A DNA stretch of 59,573 nt, taken from an uncultured Pelagibacteraceae bacterium. Its GTDB lineage: Bacteria > Pseudomonadota > Alphaproteobacteria > Pelagibacterales > Pelagibacteraceae. Positions within the stretch are counted from its first letter, which is position 1, and every line of letters begins with the position of its first letter. Positions 39,719 to 47,434 of this stretch are shown here, piece after piece. The notes under the pieces were generated by a model that saw nothing but the letters and a program-made list of their open reading frames with translations, did not search any database and was not told the DNA's origin. The stretch covers positions 1 through 59,573 of the forward strand of contig CABXSO010000005.1 of NCBI GenBank assembly GCA_902514945.1, given 5' to 3'. The translations under genes and the position numbers were made by a program.

Positions 39719-40200
39719 TTTTTTTTAAACACTTTTGATAAGTGAAGTAAAGATTTTTTAATTTTTTCATTTTTAACACTATTTATCTTTTTTAGATAAT
39801 CATGATTTGTCACATCATGAGAATCTTTTTCATTTATAGAGGGTTCAATTTTATCATCATCAAAATTTGCTAGTTTGATTTTCTCAACCACAGGATAACC
39901 AAATAAAATATTTAATTTTTCTAAAATATCTTTTCTTGAATATTCTAGTTCAACTTCATGCCCTCTTTTTACATTGATTATCAAGGTGCTAACACCCAGC
40001 TTGTTTAAAGTTTTAAATGATTTGGGGTAACAAACTTTAAATAAATTTTCTCCAACAATATATTTCCAATTGTTAATAGCTTCAGAATACACATGGCCTT
40101 TCTTATTAATGACTTTTTTGATATTTTTTGGCAAAGTGTCTTTAAAGGATCTTAAGCCTTGAATGCTATTTCTCTGCTTAGTATATTTTTTAAATTGCAT
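39715..40200 (-). CDS. DUF721 protein (DciA-like)
   Basis: A 161-residue basic protein. Residues of the form YSEAINNWKYIVGENLFKVCYPKSF and the following strand-helix segment up to about residue 110 match DUF721, the domain of DciA, a widespread replicative-helicase (DnaB) operator. The C-terminal 50 residues are charged and probably disordered. The ATG at 40200 directly abuts the ATG of divergent mutY; a TTG four codons upstream is the alternative. Assignment to DciA is by domain pattern only. Confidence 0.75.
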   Translation of the reverse strand: MQFKKYTKQRNSIQGLRSFKDTLPKNIKKVINKKGHVYSEAINNWKYIVGENLFKVCYPKSFKTLNKLGVSTLIINVKRGHEVELEYSRKDILEKLNILFGYPVVEKIKLANFDDDKIEPSINEKDSHDVTNHDYLKKINSVKNEKIKKSLLHLSKVFKKK

Positions 40201-41181
40201 ATGAAAGATCAAATAATAACAAAAAAAATTCTTAATTGGTATGATTTAAATAAGAGATCATTACCCTGGCGAAAAAATGTTTCACAATCAAAAAGGCATT
40301 ATTATACATTAGTAAGTGAATTTATGTTGCAGCAGACACAGGTTGTAACTGTAATCCCTTATTTTAAGAGATTTATAAATAAAATTCCAAATCTAAAAAA
40401 ACTTTCAAAAATACAAGATAGAGAATTGATAAAACTTTGGGAGGGTCTTGGATATTATTCAAGAGCTAGAAATCTAAAAAAAACTGCTAAAATTATAATT
40501 AATAAATATCATGGAAAAATTCCAAATAATTATGAGGATTTAATATCTTTACCTGGTATCGGTAATTACACAGCTTATGCAATTTTAGCTATTGCCTTTA
40601 ACAAATCCTACATTCCTTTAGATGGAAACATTGAAAGAGTTTTAAAAAGATATCTTTATTTAAAAAAAGTCAAGGAAATACAAAAAGACAATCTAATACA
40701 AAAGAAATCCATTTTTGGAATATCATCAAGACCAAGCGATTATGCTCAAGCATTAATGGAATTAGGTGCAATGATATGCAAACCAAAAAATCCTGTCTGT
40801 AGTGAATGTCCTATCTCAAAAGGCTGTAAGTCTTATAAAAAGAAAGATTTTAATTTAGCTAAAATTACAAAAAAGAATAAAGATAAATATTTTATTCTCA
40901 AAGTTTATAAAAAAAACCAAAAATACTTGTTAGTAAAAAATACAAAATTTAACTTTCTTAAAAATTTAGTAATTTTTCCAATGGAAGAACTATTTAACCC
41001 AAAAAATTTTAATGAAAATCTTAATTTTAAGATGTCAAACATGAATATGAGCATAAGAATTCAATATCTCAAAAATGCAAAAAGATTTCCTTCATCTTAT
41101 TGGTTTGATAAAAGAAAATTAGATAATTATATGCTTCCAACGTTCACTAAAAAAATGGTCAAATATTTAGAAAAAAATTAA
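40201..41181 (+). CDS. mutY: A/G-specific adenine glycosylase MutY
   Basis: Removes adenine mispaired with 8-oxoguanine. A helix-hairpin-helix glycosylase of 326 residues with catalytic Glu40 in SEFMLQQTQV, the LPGIGNYTA hairpin (118-126), and catalytic Asp141 in PLDGNIERV. A complete 4Fe-4S loop has Cys193, Cys200, Cys203 and Cys209 (C-x6-C-x2-C-x5-C). The C-terminal MutT-like domain is weakly conserved. I chose ATG at 40201; the in-frame upstream start at 40159 is a TTG. The last base overlaps the next gene's start. Confidence 0.96.
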   Translation: MKDQIITKKILNWYDLNKRSLPWRKNVSQSKRHYYTLVSEFMLQQTQVVTVIPYFKRFINKIPNLKKLSKIQDRELIKLWEGLGYYSRARNLKKTAKIIINKYHGKIPNNYEDLISLPGIGNYTAYAILAIAFNKSYIPLDGNIERVLKRYLYLKKVKEIQKDNLIQKKSIFGISSRPSDYAQALMELGAMICKPKNPVCSECPISKGCKSYKKKDFNLAKITKKNKDKYFILKVYKKNQKYLLVKNTKFNFLKNLVIFPMEELFNPKNFNENLNFKMSNMNMSIRIQYLKNAKRFPSSYWFDKRKLDNYMLPTFTKKMVKYLEKN

Positions 41182-42326
41182 TGAAAAAAGTAGCTGTAAT
41201 TGGAGCTGGTATCTCAGGGCTATTCATTGCCAATTTATTTAAGAGAAACAAAAAGTACCAAGTAACTATTTTTGAGAGAAATCGTTTAATCAATTTAAAT
41301 GAAGGTTACGGTATTCAATTATCTGTTAACAGCATCAAACTTTTAAACAAAATTCAGTTTGATAAATTAGAAAATAATGAGAAATTTAATCCAGATAAAA
41401 TCAATTTTTATTCAGTTAAAAATTCTAATAAGATATGTGAGTTAAATATATCAGATTTTAATACTGAAAATTGTAAATATACCACTCTTAAAAGATCATC
41501 ACTTATTAATTTTTTGAAAAAAGATCTAGAAAAAGAAATAAAATTTGACCACACTATTTCAAAGATAGAACAACAAGATCAAATCGTTAAAATCACTTTT
41601 GAAAATAATGAAATTTATGAATTTGACTATTTAATTATTTCAGACGGAGTCTTTTCAAAAAGTAAAAATCTGTTATCAAAAAATCAAATTAAACCAAAAT
41701 TTAATGATACTCTAGCTATTAGAGGAATAATACCAAGCTCTTCAAATATGGCTGATAAAAAAAACATCTCATTGTTTTTAGGTTCAAATTTTCACTATGT
41801 TATTTATCCAGTATCCCCTGATGGAGATTTAAACTTTATATCTTTAATGAAATTTAAACTTTCAAAGGATGAACAAAAAAATTACTCTTTATTTGATGAC
41901 GATATTTTTATTAAAAAGATTTTAGAAAGAGTTCCACACATAAAAAAGAAATTTTTTGATAGTATTGATGATCTAAAGATATACCCAGTATTTATCAGTC
42001 GTAATTTTTTTAGAGCTAAAAGTAATAATATTCATTTAATAGGAGATGCTTTTTTTGCCTTTTCACCATCATTTGCTCAAGGTGCATCACAGTCAATAGA
42101 AGGAGCATATGAATTATTTGAGAGTATAGAGAATAATACTGAAAGTAATTTTTTTAGAAATAGAGTTAAAAAAATAAAAATGGTTAATAATCGCTCAAAA
42201 TTTAATCAATTTGCTTTTCATTTATCTAATCCTTTAACAACATTATTAAGAAATATTTTTTTGAAAAGATTGGTAAAAAACAAAAAGTTTTTAGAGGGCT
42301 ATCTTGGTAAAATTTATAAAAACTAA
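41181..42326 (+). CDS. FAD-dependent monooxygenase (UbiH/salicylate hydroxylase-like)
   Basis: A flavoprotein hydroxylase of 381 residues, substrate unknown. The [13 protein letters not shown] dinucleotide motif is at 8-20 and the [27 protein letters not shown] block (FAD-ribityl GD motif) around 286-312. The [14 protein letters not shown] segment resembles single-component aromatic hydroxylases. It could be one of the ubiquinone ring hydroxylases or act on another aromatic or polyprenyl compound. It starts on the last base of mutY and its stop shares four bases with that of convergent ccrM. Confidence 0.8.
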   Translation: MKKVAVIGAGISGLFIANLFKRNKKYQVTIFERNRLINLNEGYGIQLSVNSIKLLNKIQFDKLENNEKFNPDKINFYSVKNSNKICELNISDFNTENCKYTTLKRSSLINFLKKDLEKEIKFDHTISKIEQQDQIVKITFENNEIYEFDYLIISDGVFSKSKNLLSKNQIKPKFNDTLAIRGIIPSSSNMADKKNISLFLGSNFHYVIYPVSPDGDLNFISLMKFKLSKDEQKNYSLFDDDIFIKKILERVPHIKKKFFDSIDDLKIYPVFISRNFFRAKSNNIHLIGDAFFAFSPSFAQGASQSIEGAYELFESIENNTESNFFRNRVKKIKMVNNRSKFNQFAFHLSNPLTTLLRNIFLKRLVKNKKFLEGYLGKIYKN

Positions 42327-43393
42327 AGATTAGAAATCAATCTTTGTCTTAAATGATCGATAGGAACTGCGTTTCCATTCAAGTTATAATGCCAATAGGT
42401 CCATCCATTACAGCTTTCAGTACCCAAGATTGTTGCTGCTACTTTATGGATTGAGCCTTCAGTCTGAGCATGTTTGATACTGCCGTCAGCCATGATTTTT
42501 GCGTTAATCTTCTTTTTATTGTCAAAAATAGTGGTACCTGGCTTAATTATTCCCAACTCAACTAATGAACCAAAAGGAATTCTTGGTTTAGATCTGCCAT
42601 TTTGTAAAGTATCCAAATAATCGTCTTCTATAGGTTTTGCTTTCTTAAGTCTTTGCTCGGCAGCTTTAAAATAGATTTTTTCTTTCTCAATTCCGTAATA
42701 ATTTCTCCCCAATTTTTTTGCTACTGTTGCTGTTGTTCCTGATCCTAAAAAAGGATCTAAAACTAAATCATTTTTATTTGTACTTGCTAATAAAATTCGG
42801 TGAAGTAAAGCCTCCGGTTTTTGCGTAGAATGCACTTTTTTACCATTCTTTTTTAGTCTTTCAGAACCATTACAAATCGGCAATTCCCAGTTAGATCTCA
42901 TTTGAAGATCGTCATTTAAACACTTTAGGGATTGATAATTAAAAGTGTATTTTGATTTTTCAGACTTAGATGCCCAAATTAAAGTTTCATGGGCATTTGT
43001 GAAACGTGTTCCTCTAAAATTTGGCATAGGGTTTTTTTTATTCCAAATGACGTCATTTAAAATCCAAAAACCTAAATTTTGAATAGCTGTACCAACTCTA
43101 AAAATATTGTGATAACTACCAATTACCCAGATAGCTCCATCTTTTTTTAAAATTCTTTTACATTCGCTTAACCATGAGTAAGTAAAGTCATCATATTTTT
43201 TAAAATTTTCAAATTGATCCCATTTATCATTTACTGCACTTACTTTAGATCTATCAGGCCTTGTTAATTCACCTCTTAATTGCAGGTTGTAAGGAGGGTC
43301 GGCAAAGATGAAATCAAAAGTTTCATCAGGAATTTTTTTCAGCTCCTGAAGGCTATCTCCATTAATTAATTTATTTTTAAAATCCAAACTCAT
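42323..43393 (-). CDS. ccrM: CcrM-type adenine DNA methyltransferase (GANTC)
   Basis: Orphan N6-adenine methyltransferase of the beta class. The catalytic DPPY is at 32-35, ahead of the SAM-binding [18 protein letters not shown] block. The C-terminal extension after about residue 265 ([17 protein letters not shown]...[10 protein letters not shown]) is the domain that marks CcrM among such enzymes. CcrM methylates GANTC in alphaproteobacteria and couples transcription to replication; 356 residues fits. No restriction partner is nearby. rnhB lies upstream, as in other alphaproteobacteria. Its own promoter contains GANTC sites. Confidence 0.95.
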   Translation of the reverse strand: MSLDFKNKLINGDSLQELKKIPDETFDFIFADPPYNLQLRGELTRPDRSKVSAVNDKWDQFENFKKYDDFTYSWLSECKRILKKDGAIWVIGSYHNIFRVGTAIQNLGFWILNDVIWNKKNPMPNFRGTRFTNAHETLIWASKSEKSKYTFNYQSLKCLNDDLQMRSNWELPICNGSERLKKNGKKVHSTQKPEALLHRILLASTNKNDLVLDPFLGSGTTATVAKKLGRNYYGIEKEKIYFKAAEQRLKKAKPIEDDYLDTLQNGRSKPRIPFGSLVELGIIKPGTTIFDNKKKINAKIMADGSIKHAQTEGSIHKVAATILGTESCNGWTYWHYNLNGNAVPIDHLRQRLISNL

Positions 43394-43406
43394 TTTATAA
43401 AAAGAA

Positions 43407-43435
43407 ATTAGACTCTAAAAAGATTCTCGGGTCAA
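43407..43435 (-). promoter_or_regulatory. ccrM promoter with two GANTC sites
   Basis: On the minus strand, TTGACC (complement of 43430-43435) is a five-of-six match to the -35 box. It is separated by exactly 17 bases from TCTAAT (complement of 43407-43412), a five-of-six match to the -10 box. Two GANTC sites lie within: 43422-43426 in the spacer and 43411-43415 overlapping the -10 box, one helical turn apart. The start point would be about 7 bases before the ccrM ATG, giving an almost leaderless message. Methylation-sensitive autoregulation is inferred. Confidence 0.65.
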
Positions 43436-43447
43436 CCTAGGATTGAA

Positions 43448-43461
43448 TTAATTGTATTTAA
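43448..43461. promoter_or_regulatory. TTAA-N6-TTAA motif upstream of ccrM (possible CtrA-type box)
   Basis: Two TTAA half-sites separated by 6 bases lie about 13 bases upstream of the ccrM -35 box, where an activator would bind. The CtrA box is TTAA-N7-TTAA, so the spacing is one base short. TTAA is common in AT-rich DNA, so this is only a candidate. Confidence 0.3.
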
Positions 43462-43485
43462 TTAGTGTGATGTTTATTAGAGGTG

Positions 43486-43497
43486 ACAACATGTTGT
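43486..43497. promoter_or_regulatory. 12-bp perfect palindrome in the rnhB-ccrM spacer
   Basis: ACAACATGTTGT is a perfect inverted repeat with no loop, between the rnhB stop and the ccrM promoter. It could be an operator for a dimeric regulator. Palindromes of this length occur by chance about once per 4 kb, so significance rests on its location in one of the two longest spacers. It lacks the T-tract needed for a terminator. Confidence 0.3.
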
Positions 43498-43512
43498 GTT
43501 ATTACATAAAAA

Positions 43513-44073
43513 CTACTTAAACTTATTTATTGGTGAAAAAGTTTTTCTATGATGTTTAGTCTTACCGAGCACTTTTAAGGCTTTAAGGTGCTCATTTGTT
43601 CCATATCCAAAATTTTTTTGCCAATTGTAGCCTTTAAATTTTTTCCCTAAATTAGAAATTATTTTGTCACGTGAAACCTTTGCAATAATTGATGCCGCAG
43701 AAATCGATGGTATTTTTTCATCCCCCTTAATTACTGATTTTAATTTATAATTTTTCATATTAGGTAAATTATTACCGTCAATTAAAACAAGTGTAGGTTT
43801 ATTTTTAAGTTTTTTTATTGCTCTTTTCATTGCTAACAAACTGGCATTTAATATATTAAGATTTTCTATTTCTTTTAAAGATGCTCTACCTACAGCCCAA
43901 GTAGAATTTTTCTTAATGTATTTACATAGAATTTCTCTCTTGGAGCCTGATATGCTTTTTGAGTCTTTTAACAACTTTTTATCAATTGTTTTTTTTAAGA
44001 TAACTGCTGCAGCATAGACGGGCCCAACTAGACTACCCCTACCAACCTCATCAACTCCAGCTATTAATTTCAT
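43513..44073 (-). CDS. rnhB: Ribonuclease HII
   Basis: Removes ribonucleotides embedded in DNA. The GVDEVGRGSLVGPV motif near the N-terminus holds the first acidic residues and VLIDGNNLP the next; the ISAASIIAKVSRDK block is typical. The ATG at 44073 overlaps the udg stop (TGATG), and a TTG one codon earlier is less likely. At 186 residues it is slightly short but complete. It lies upstream of ccrM, a conserved alphaproteobacterial pairing, though separated by 119 bases. Confidence 0.96.
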   Translation of the reverse strand: MKLIAGVDEVGRGSLVGPVYAAAVILKKTIDKKLLKDSKSISGSKREILCKYIKKNSTWAVGRASLKEIENLNILNASLLAMKRAIKKLKNKPTLVLIDGNNLPNMKNYKLKSVIKGDEKIPSISAASIIAKVSRDKIISNLGKKFKGYNWQKNFGYGTNEHLKALKVLGKTKHHRKTFSPINKFK

Positions 44074-44792
44074 CAATTTTTAATTTTTAAATCTTGAATT
44101 TTTTGCTTAATTTTTTTTAAATCTTCCCAAGAATATTTTTTGTTTTCTGGATACCTTAATAAATATGATGGATTAAAAGTGATCATAATTGGTATTGTTT
44201 TGTTTCCAATAATTATTTCTTTCCATTTACCTCTTTCATTTGTAATTTGATTATTTAAACCAGTCACAGCTTCCATTGCAGTACTACCCATAAGTATTAA
44301 AAGTTTTGGATCAATTATTGAAATATGTTCTTTAAGAAAAATTGAGTAACGTTTTATTTCTTGACCAGTCGGTTTTCTGTCATCAGGAGGTCTAAAATTT
44401 ACTGAATATGTGGAGTATATATCTTTTTTTTTAATATTTATTGCTAATAACATTTTATTTAAAAGAGCCCCAACATCGCCACAAAAGGTTTGACACTCTA
44501 AATCTTCCTTTTCTCCCGGAGTTTCACCTATTAACATTATAGGACTCTTGATGTTTCCATCACCCATTACTAAATTTTTGGAATTATTTCTTAAATTACA
44601 ATTTTGAATTGAATTAATTTTTTTTTTTAGCTCAATTATTCTCTCATTCCTATCTTTTTCAATATCGCTGATGTTATTTTTGATAATTTTGAGTCTGTTT
44701 ATTGGTTTATTTTCAAAAACAAAATTGGGCTCTATAGTGTCAATAAATTTCTGATCATATTTAGCATTTTGATTTAAGAGCTTTTTAGTCAT
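44073..44792 (-). CDS. Uracil-DNA glycosylase, family 4/5-like, iron-sulfur ligands mostly missing
   Basis: Excises uracil from DNA. The fold blocks of the thermophile-type (family 4) enzymes are visible in the 239 residues: LIGETPGEKEDLECQTFCG (about 88-105), FRPPDDRKPT (133-142) and FNPSYLLR (206-213). Of the four cluster cysteines in the thermophilic prototype only one is seen (Cys65); the other positions hold Ile62, Phe133 and Tyr149. The usual His of the last motif is Asn207. It is first in a unit with rnhB and divergent from the TPR gene 11 bases away. Confidence 0.82.
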   Translation of the reverse strand: MTKKLLNQNAKYDQKFIDTIEPNFVFENKPINRLKIIKNNISDIEKDRNERIIELKKKINSIQNCNLRNNSKNLVMGDGNIKSPIMLIGETPGEKEDLECQTFCGDVGALLNKMLLAINIKKKDIYSTYSVNFRPPDDRKPTGQEIKRYSIFLKEHISIIDPKLLILMGSTAMEAVTGLNNQITNERGKWKEIIIGNKTIPIMITFNPSYLLRYPENKKYSWEDLKKIKQKIQDLKIKN

Positions 44793-44803
44793 AAAATATA
44801 ACT

Positions 44804-46480
44804 ATGTTCGTTAAAAAAATTAAATTAATAGTGATTTTTATTATACTTTATCAGAGTCCTTTGTATTCTAAAAGTACTAGTTTTGAGGATTTTGATTCGA
44901 GAACTTTATCGAATTATTTCTCAGGAATTTTAGCTTTTGAAAATAAAGACAACTCGAAGTCACTTAATTTTTTTAACTCATCTAAAGTTTTATTGAATAA
45001 ACATGAACCATATTATAAAAGGTATGTTTACACATTAGTTTTAGAAAATAAAATTAATGAAGCAATTAACATAATAAAGCAGAAAAAAAATAAGAACGAA
45101 CCACAATTTTTTGAGAGCTATCTATTACTAACAATAGACAGTTTGAAAAAAAATAACTTCACAAAAGCATTTGATTATTTATCTAAGACAAAAAAATTTA
45201 ATAAACAAGATAGGTTTAATAAAGCAATTTTAGATAGCTTTCAAAATTATGTGTTTGTATTTAAAGAAAAAAAATTACCCAATGAAACTAAAGATTTAGG
45301 AAATCTCTCTTTAATTTCATCAACATTTCAAAGATGTTATTTACAAGATTTAAATACTGAAACATTTTTTTTAAATTTAATTAATAATAATGACACTGAT
45401 TTTACAAGATATACCTTCTTTTATTTGGCTAATTTAATTGAAAAAAATCAAATTAAAGATGCGAAAGAAATTACTAACGATATTAAATTTATAAACACTT
45501 CATTACTTTTATCTCAAGGTAAGAGTTGGATAGAGAGTGGTAAATCAAAAAAATTAAATGAGGTATTTTCATGTAATAATCATAATGATTTAATAAGTGA
45601 ATTCTTGTTCCTCGTATCAAATTTATACTCTTCACAAGATGATTTCGTAAAATCAAACTTTTATTTGAATTTATCTTATTACTTAAACCCAAAATTTTAT
45701 TTCAATTTATCACTAATTGCTGAAAATCAATTTTCAAATAAAGAATATGATAAAGTAAAAAAAACTTTAAAGAAATTTCGAAAACAGGATAGTTTTTACT
45801 ATTGGTACAAATTGAAAAAAGAAGCCCAAATTATATCTAAAGAAAAAAATCAAAAAGAGTCATTGAATTATTTAAAAGTCAATTTTGAAAAAATTAAAAA
45901 ACCTAATGAAAAAATTTTATTTGATATTGCTAATTTTTATAGGAATGCAAAAGAGTATGATCAAGCAATTAGTTACTACACAAAAGTTTTGAATATTGTT
46001 GGTAATGATATAGAAATTAAATCGGATTTACTTTACAGAAGAGGAGCCAGCTACGAAAGAATGGGCAATTATAATGAAGCAGATAAAGATATGCTTCTTT
46101 CATTAAAGATTAATCCTGATGATGCTTATGTTCTTAATTATTTAGCCTACTCATGGCTTGAAAGAGATTATAAAATAGATATAGCGATTGAAATGTTAGA
46201 GAGAGCTTATTCTTTAGAAAACAACGATCCATATATAACTGACTCAATAGGTTGGGCTTATTATTTAATTGATGACTATGTTAAAGCAGAAAAATATATG
46301 AAAAGAGCAGTTGAATTGATGCCGAATGACGCAATAGTAACTGACCATTATGGAGATATTCTTTGGAAACTAGGACAAAAAATTCAAGCTAGGTATTTCT
46401 GGAAAAGTGTTTTAAAAATAAATGATGTAGATGAGGAATTACTAAAAAAAATAAATTCAAAAATTATCAAAGGACTTTAA
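44804..46480 (+). CDS. TPR-repeat periplasmic or outer-membrane-associated protein
   Basis: A 558-residue protein with an N-terminal signal sequence (about 1-22) and tetratricopeptide repeats. The clearest repeats are in the last 200 residues (for example ANFYRNAKEYDQAISYYTKV, RRGASYERMGNYNEADKDM, SIGWAYYLIDDYVKAEKYM). The middle is diverged. No lipobox is seen. TPR proteins beside ispE are common in alphaproteobacteria; they may be scaffolds for envelope complexes, but the partner is unknown. ispE starts on the base after its stop. Confidence 0.8.
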   Translation: MFVKKIKLIVIFIILYQSPLYSKSTSFEDFDSRTLSNYFSGILAFENKDNSKSLNFFNSSKVLLNKHEPYYKRYVYTLVLENKINEAINIIKQKKNKNEPQFFESYLLLTIDSLKKNNFTKAFDYLSKTKKFNKQDRFNKAILDSFQNYVFVFKEKKLPNETKDLGNLSLISSTFQRCYLQDLNTETFFLNLINNNDTDFTRYTFFYLANLIEKNQIKDAKEITNDIKFINTSLLLSQGKSWIESGKSKKLNEVFSCNNHNDLISEFLFLVSNLYSSQDDFVKSNFYLNLSYYLNPKFYFNLSLIAENQFSNKEYDKVKKTLKKFRKQDSFYYWYKLKKEAQIISKEKNQKESLNYLKVNFEKIKKPNEKILFDIANFYRNAKEYDQAISYYTKVLNIVGNDIEIKSDLLYRRGASYERMGNYNEADKDMLLSLKINPDDAYVLNYLAYSWLERDYKIDIAIEMLERAYSLENNDPYITDSIGWAYYLIDDYVKAEKYMKRAVELMPNDAIVTDHYGDILWKLGQKIQARYFWKSVLKINDVDEELLKKINSKIIKGL

Positions 46481-47326
46481 ATGGCATATAGAGCCATCAA
46501 GTCACATGCCAAAATAAATATAGCACTTAACATTATTGGAAAAATTAAAAATTTACATAGAATTGAAAGCATTGTGGCTTTCGTTTCTTTACATGATGTC
46601 ATTTTTATTAAAAGGGTTCAATCACAAAAACATATTATTATTTTTAACGGAAAATTTTCAAAAGGTATCCCAAAAGACAATTCAATCTTAAAATTATTTA
46701 GTATTTTAGATAAAAAAAAATTACTCAAAAACCAAAAATTTAAAGTTAAAATTGATAAAAATATACCTTCAAAAGCTGGTTTGGGAGGTGGCTCAATGAA
46801 CGCAGCAAGTATATTAAAATATTTAATAAAACAGAAAATTATAAAACCGAGTAGAAAACAAATAGTTTCAATATGCAAATCGATAGGCTCTGATGTAATT
46901 CTAGGACTTAATTACACCTACTGTATATTAAAATCTAATAGTGAGATAAAACAATTAAAAAATTGTGAAAAATTCTATACTTTAATTATAAAACCAAATT
47001 TTGGTTGTTCGACAAAACTTATATATTCTGAAGTTAAAGAATTTTCAAAGTCTAAACTTAATAAGCCTTCAAAAAGAATGATAAAATTCAATTATTTAAA
47101 AAATCTTGATAATTCCTTAGAAACAATTGCTTTTTCTAGGTTTCCGAAATTGCAAAATATTAAACATTATTTAGAAAAATCCTCAAATAAAGGCTTTGTA
47201 AGAATGACTGGTTCGGGATCAGCATTAGTCGCATATTTTAAATCAAAAAAAATATGCAATAATGTAAAAAAAATGTTTCAAAAAAAATATAAAAATTACT
47301 GGTGTATAATTGCAAAAACTATATAA
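46481..47326 (+). CDS. ispE: 4-diphosphocytidyl-2-C-methyl-D-erythritol kinase
   Basis: GHMP kinase of the MEP isoprenoid pathway, 281 residues. The AKINIALNI segment (10-18) and the glycine-rich ATP loop GLGGGSMNAAS (100-110) are typical. RMTGSGSALVAYF is the third GHMP motif. Together with ispH (29041) it supplies IPP/DMAPP for ubiquinone and carotenoids. It abuts the TPR gene with no spacer, and a tRNA gene follows 31 bases later. Confidence 0.96.
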   Translation: MAYRAIKSHAKINIALNIIGKIKNLHRIESIVAFVSLHDVIFIKRVQSQKHIIIFNGKFSKGIPKDNSILKLFSILDKKKLLKNQKFKVKIDKNIPSKAGLGGGSMNAASILKYLIKQKIIKPSRKQIVSICKSIGSDVILGLNYTYCILKSNSEIKQLKNCEKFYTLIIKPNFGCSTKLIYSEVKEFSKSKLNKPSKRMIKFNYLKNLDNSLETIAFSRFPKLQNIKHYLEKSSNKGFVRMTGSGSALVAYFKSKKICNNVKKMFQKKYKNYWCIIAKTI

Positions 47327-47357
47327 ATTTATTTTTTGTGTTATACGAAATTTACTT

Positions 47358-47431
47358 TGGGGCGTAGCCAAGTGGTAAGGCACGGGTTTTTGGTACCTGC
47401 ATCCTAGGTTCGAATCCTAGCGCCCCAGCCA
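47358..47431 (+). tRNA. tRNA-Gln (anticodon TTG), CCA encoded
   Basis: A complete cloverleaf: the acceptor arm TGGGGCG (47358-47364) pairs with CGCCCCA (47421-47427), followed by discriminator G and an encoded CCA. The anticodon stem CGGGT/ACCTG encloses the loop TTTTGGT with anticodon TTG (Gln). The T arm CCTAGGTTCGAATCCTAGC is canonical. The CCA end is only 3 bases before the start codon of the CCA-adding enzyme gene. Confidence 0.96.
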
Positions 47432-47434
47432 TAT

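Noticed and set aside
42323..43393. Part of a restriction-modification system
   Set aside because: The C-terminal extension and rnhB neighbourhood identify an orphan CcrM, and no endonuclease gene is adjacent.
43486..43497. Palindrome read as a terminator for rnhB
   Set aside because: Arms of 6 bp with no loop and no T-tract on either side, so it cannot be an intrinsic terminator.
47327..47357. Promoter of tRNA-Gln
   Set aside because: A TATACG-like word is present just upstream, but no -35 box at normal spacing could be found. Read-through from ispE is equally likely.
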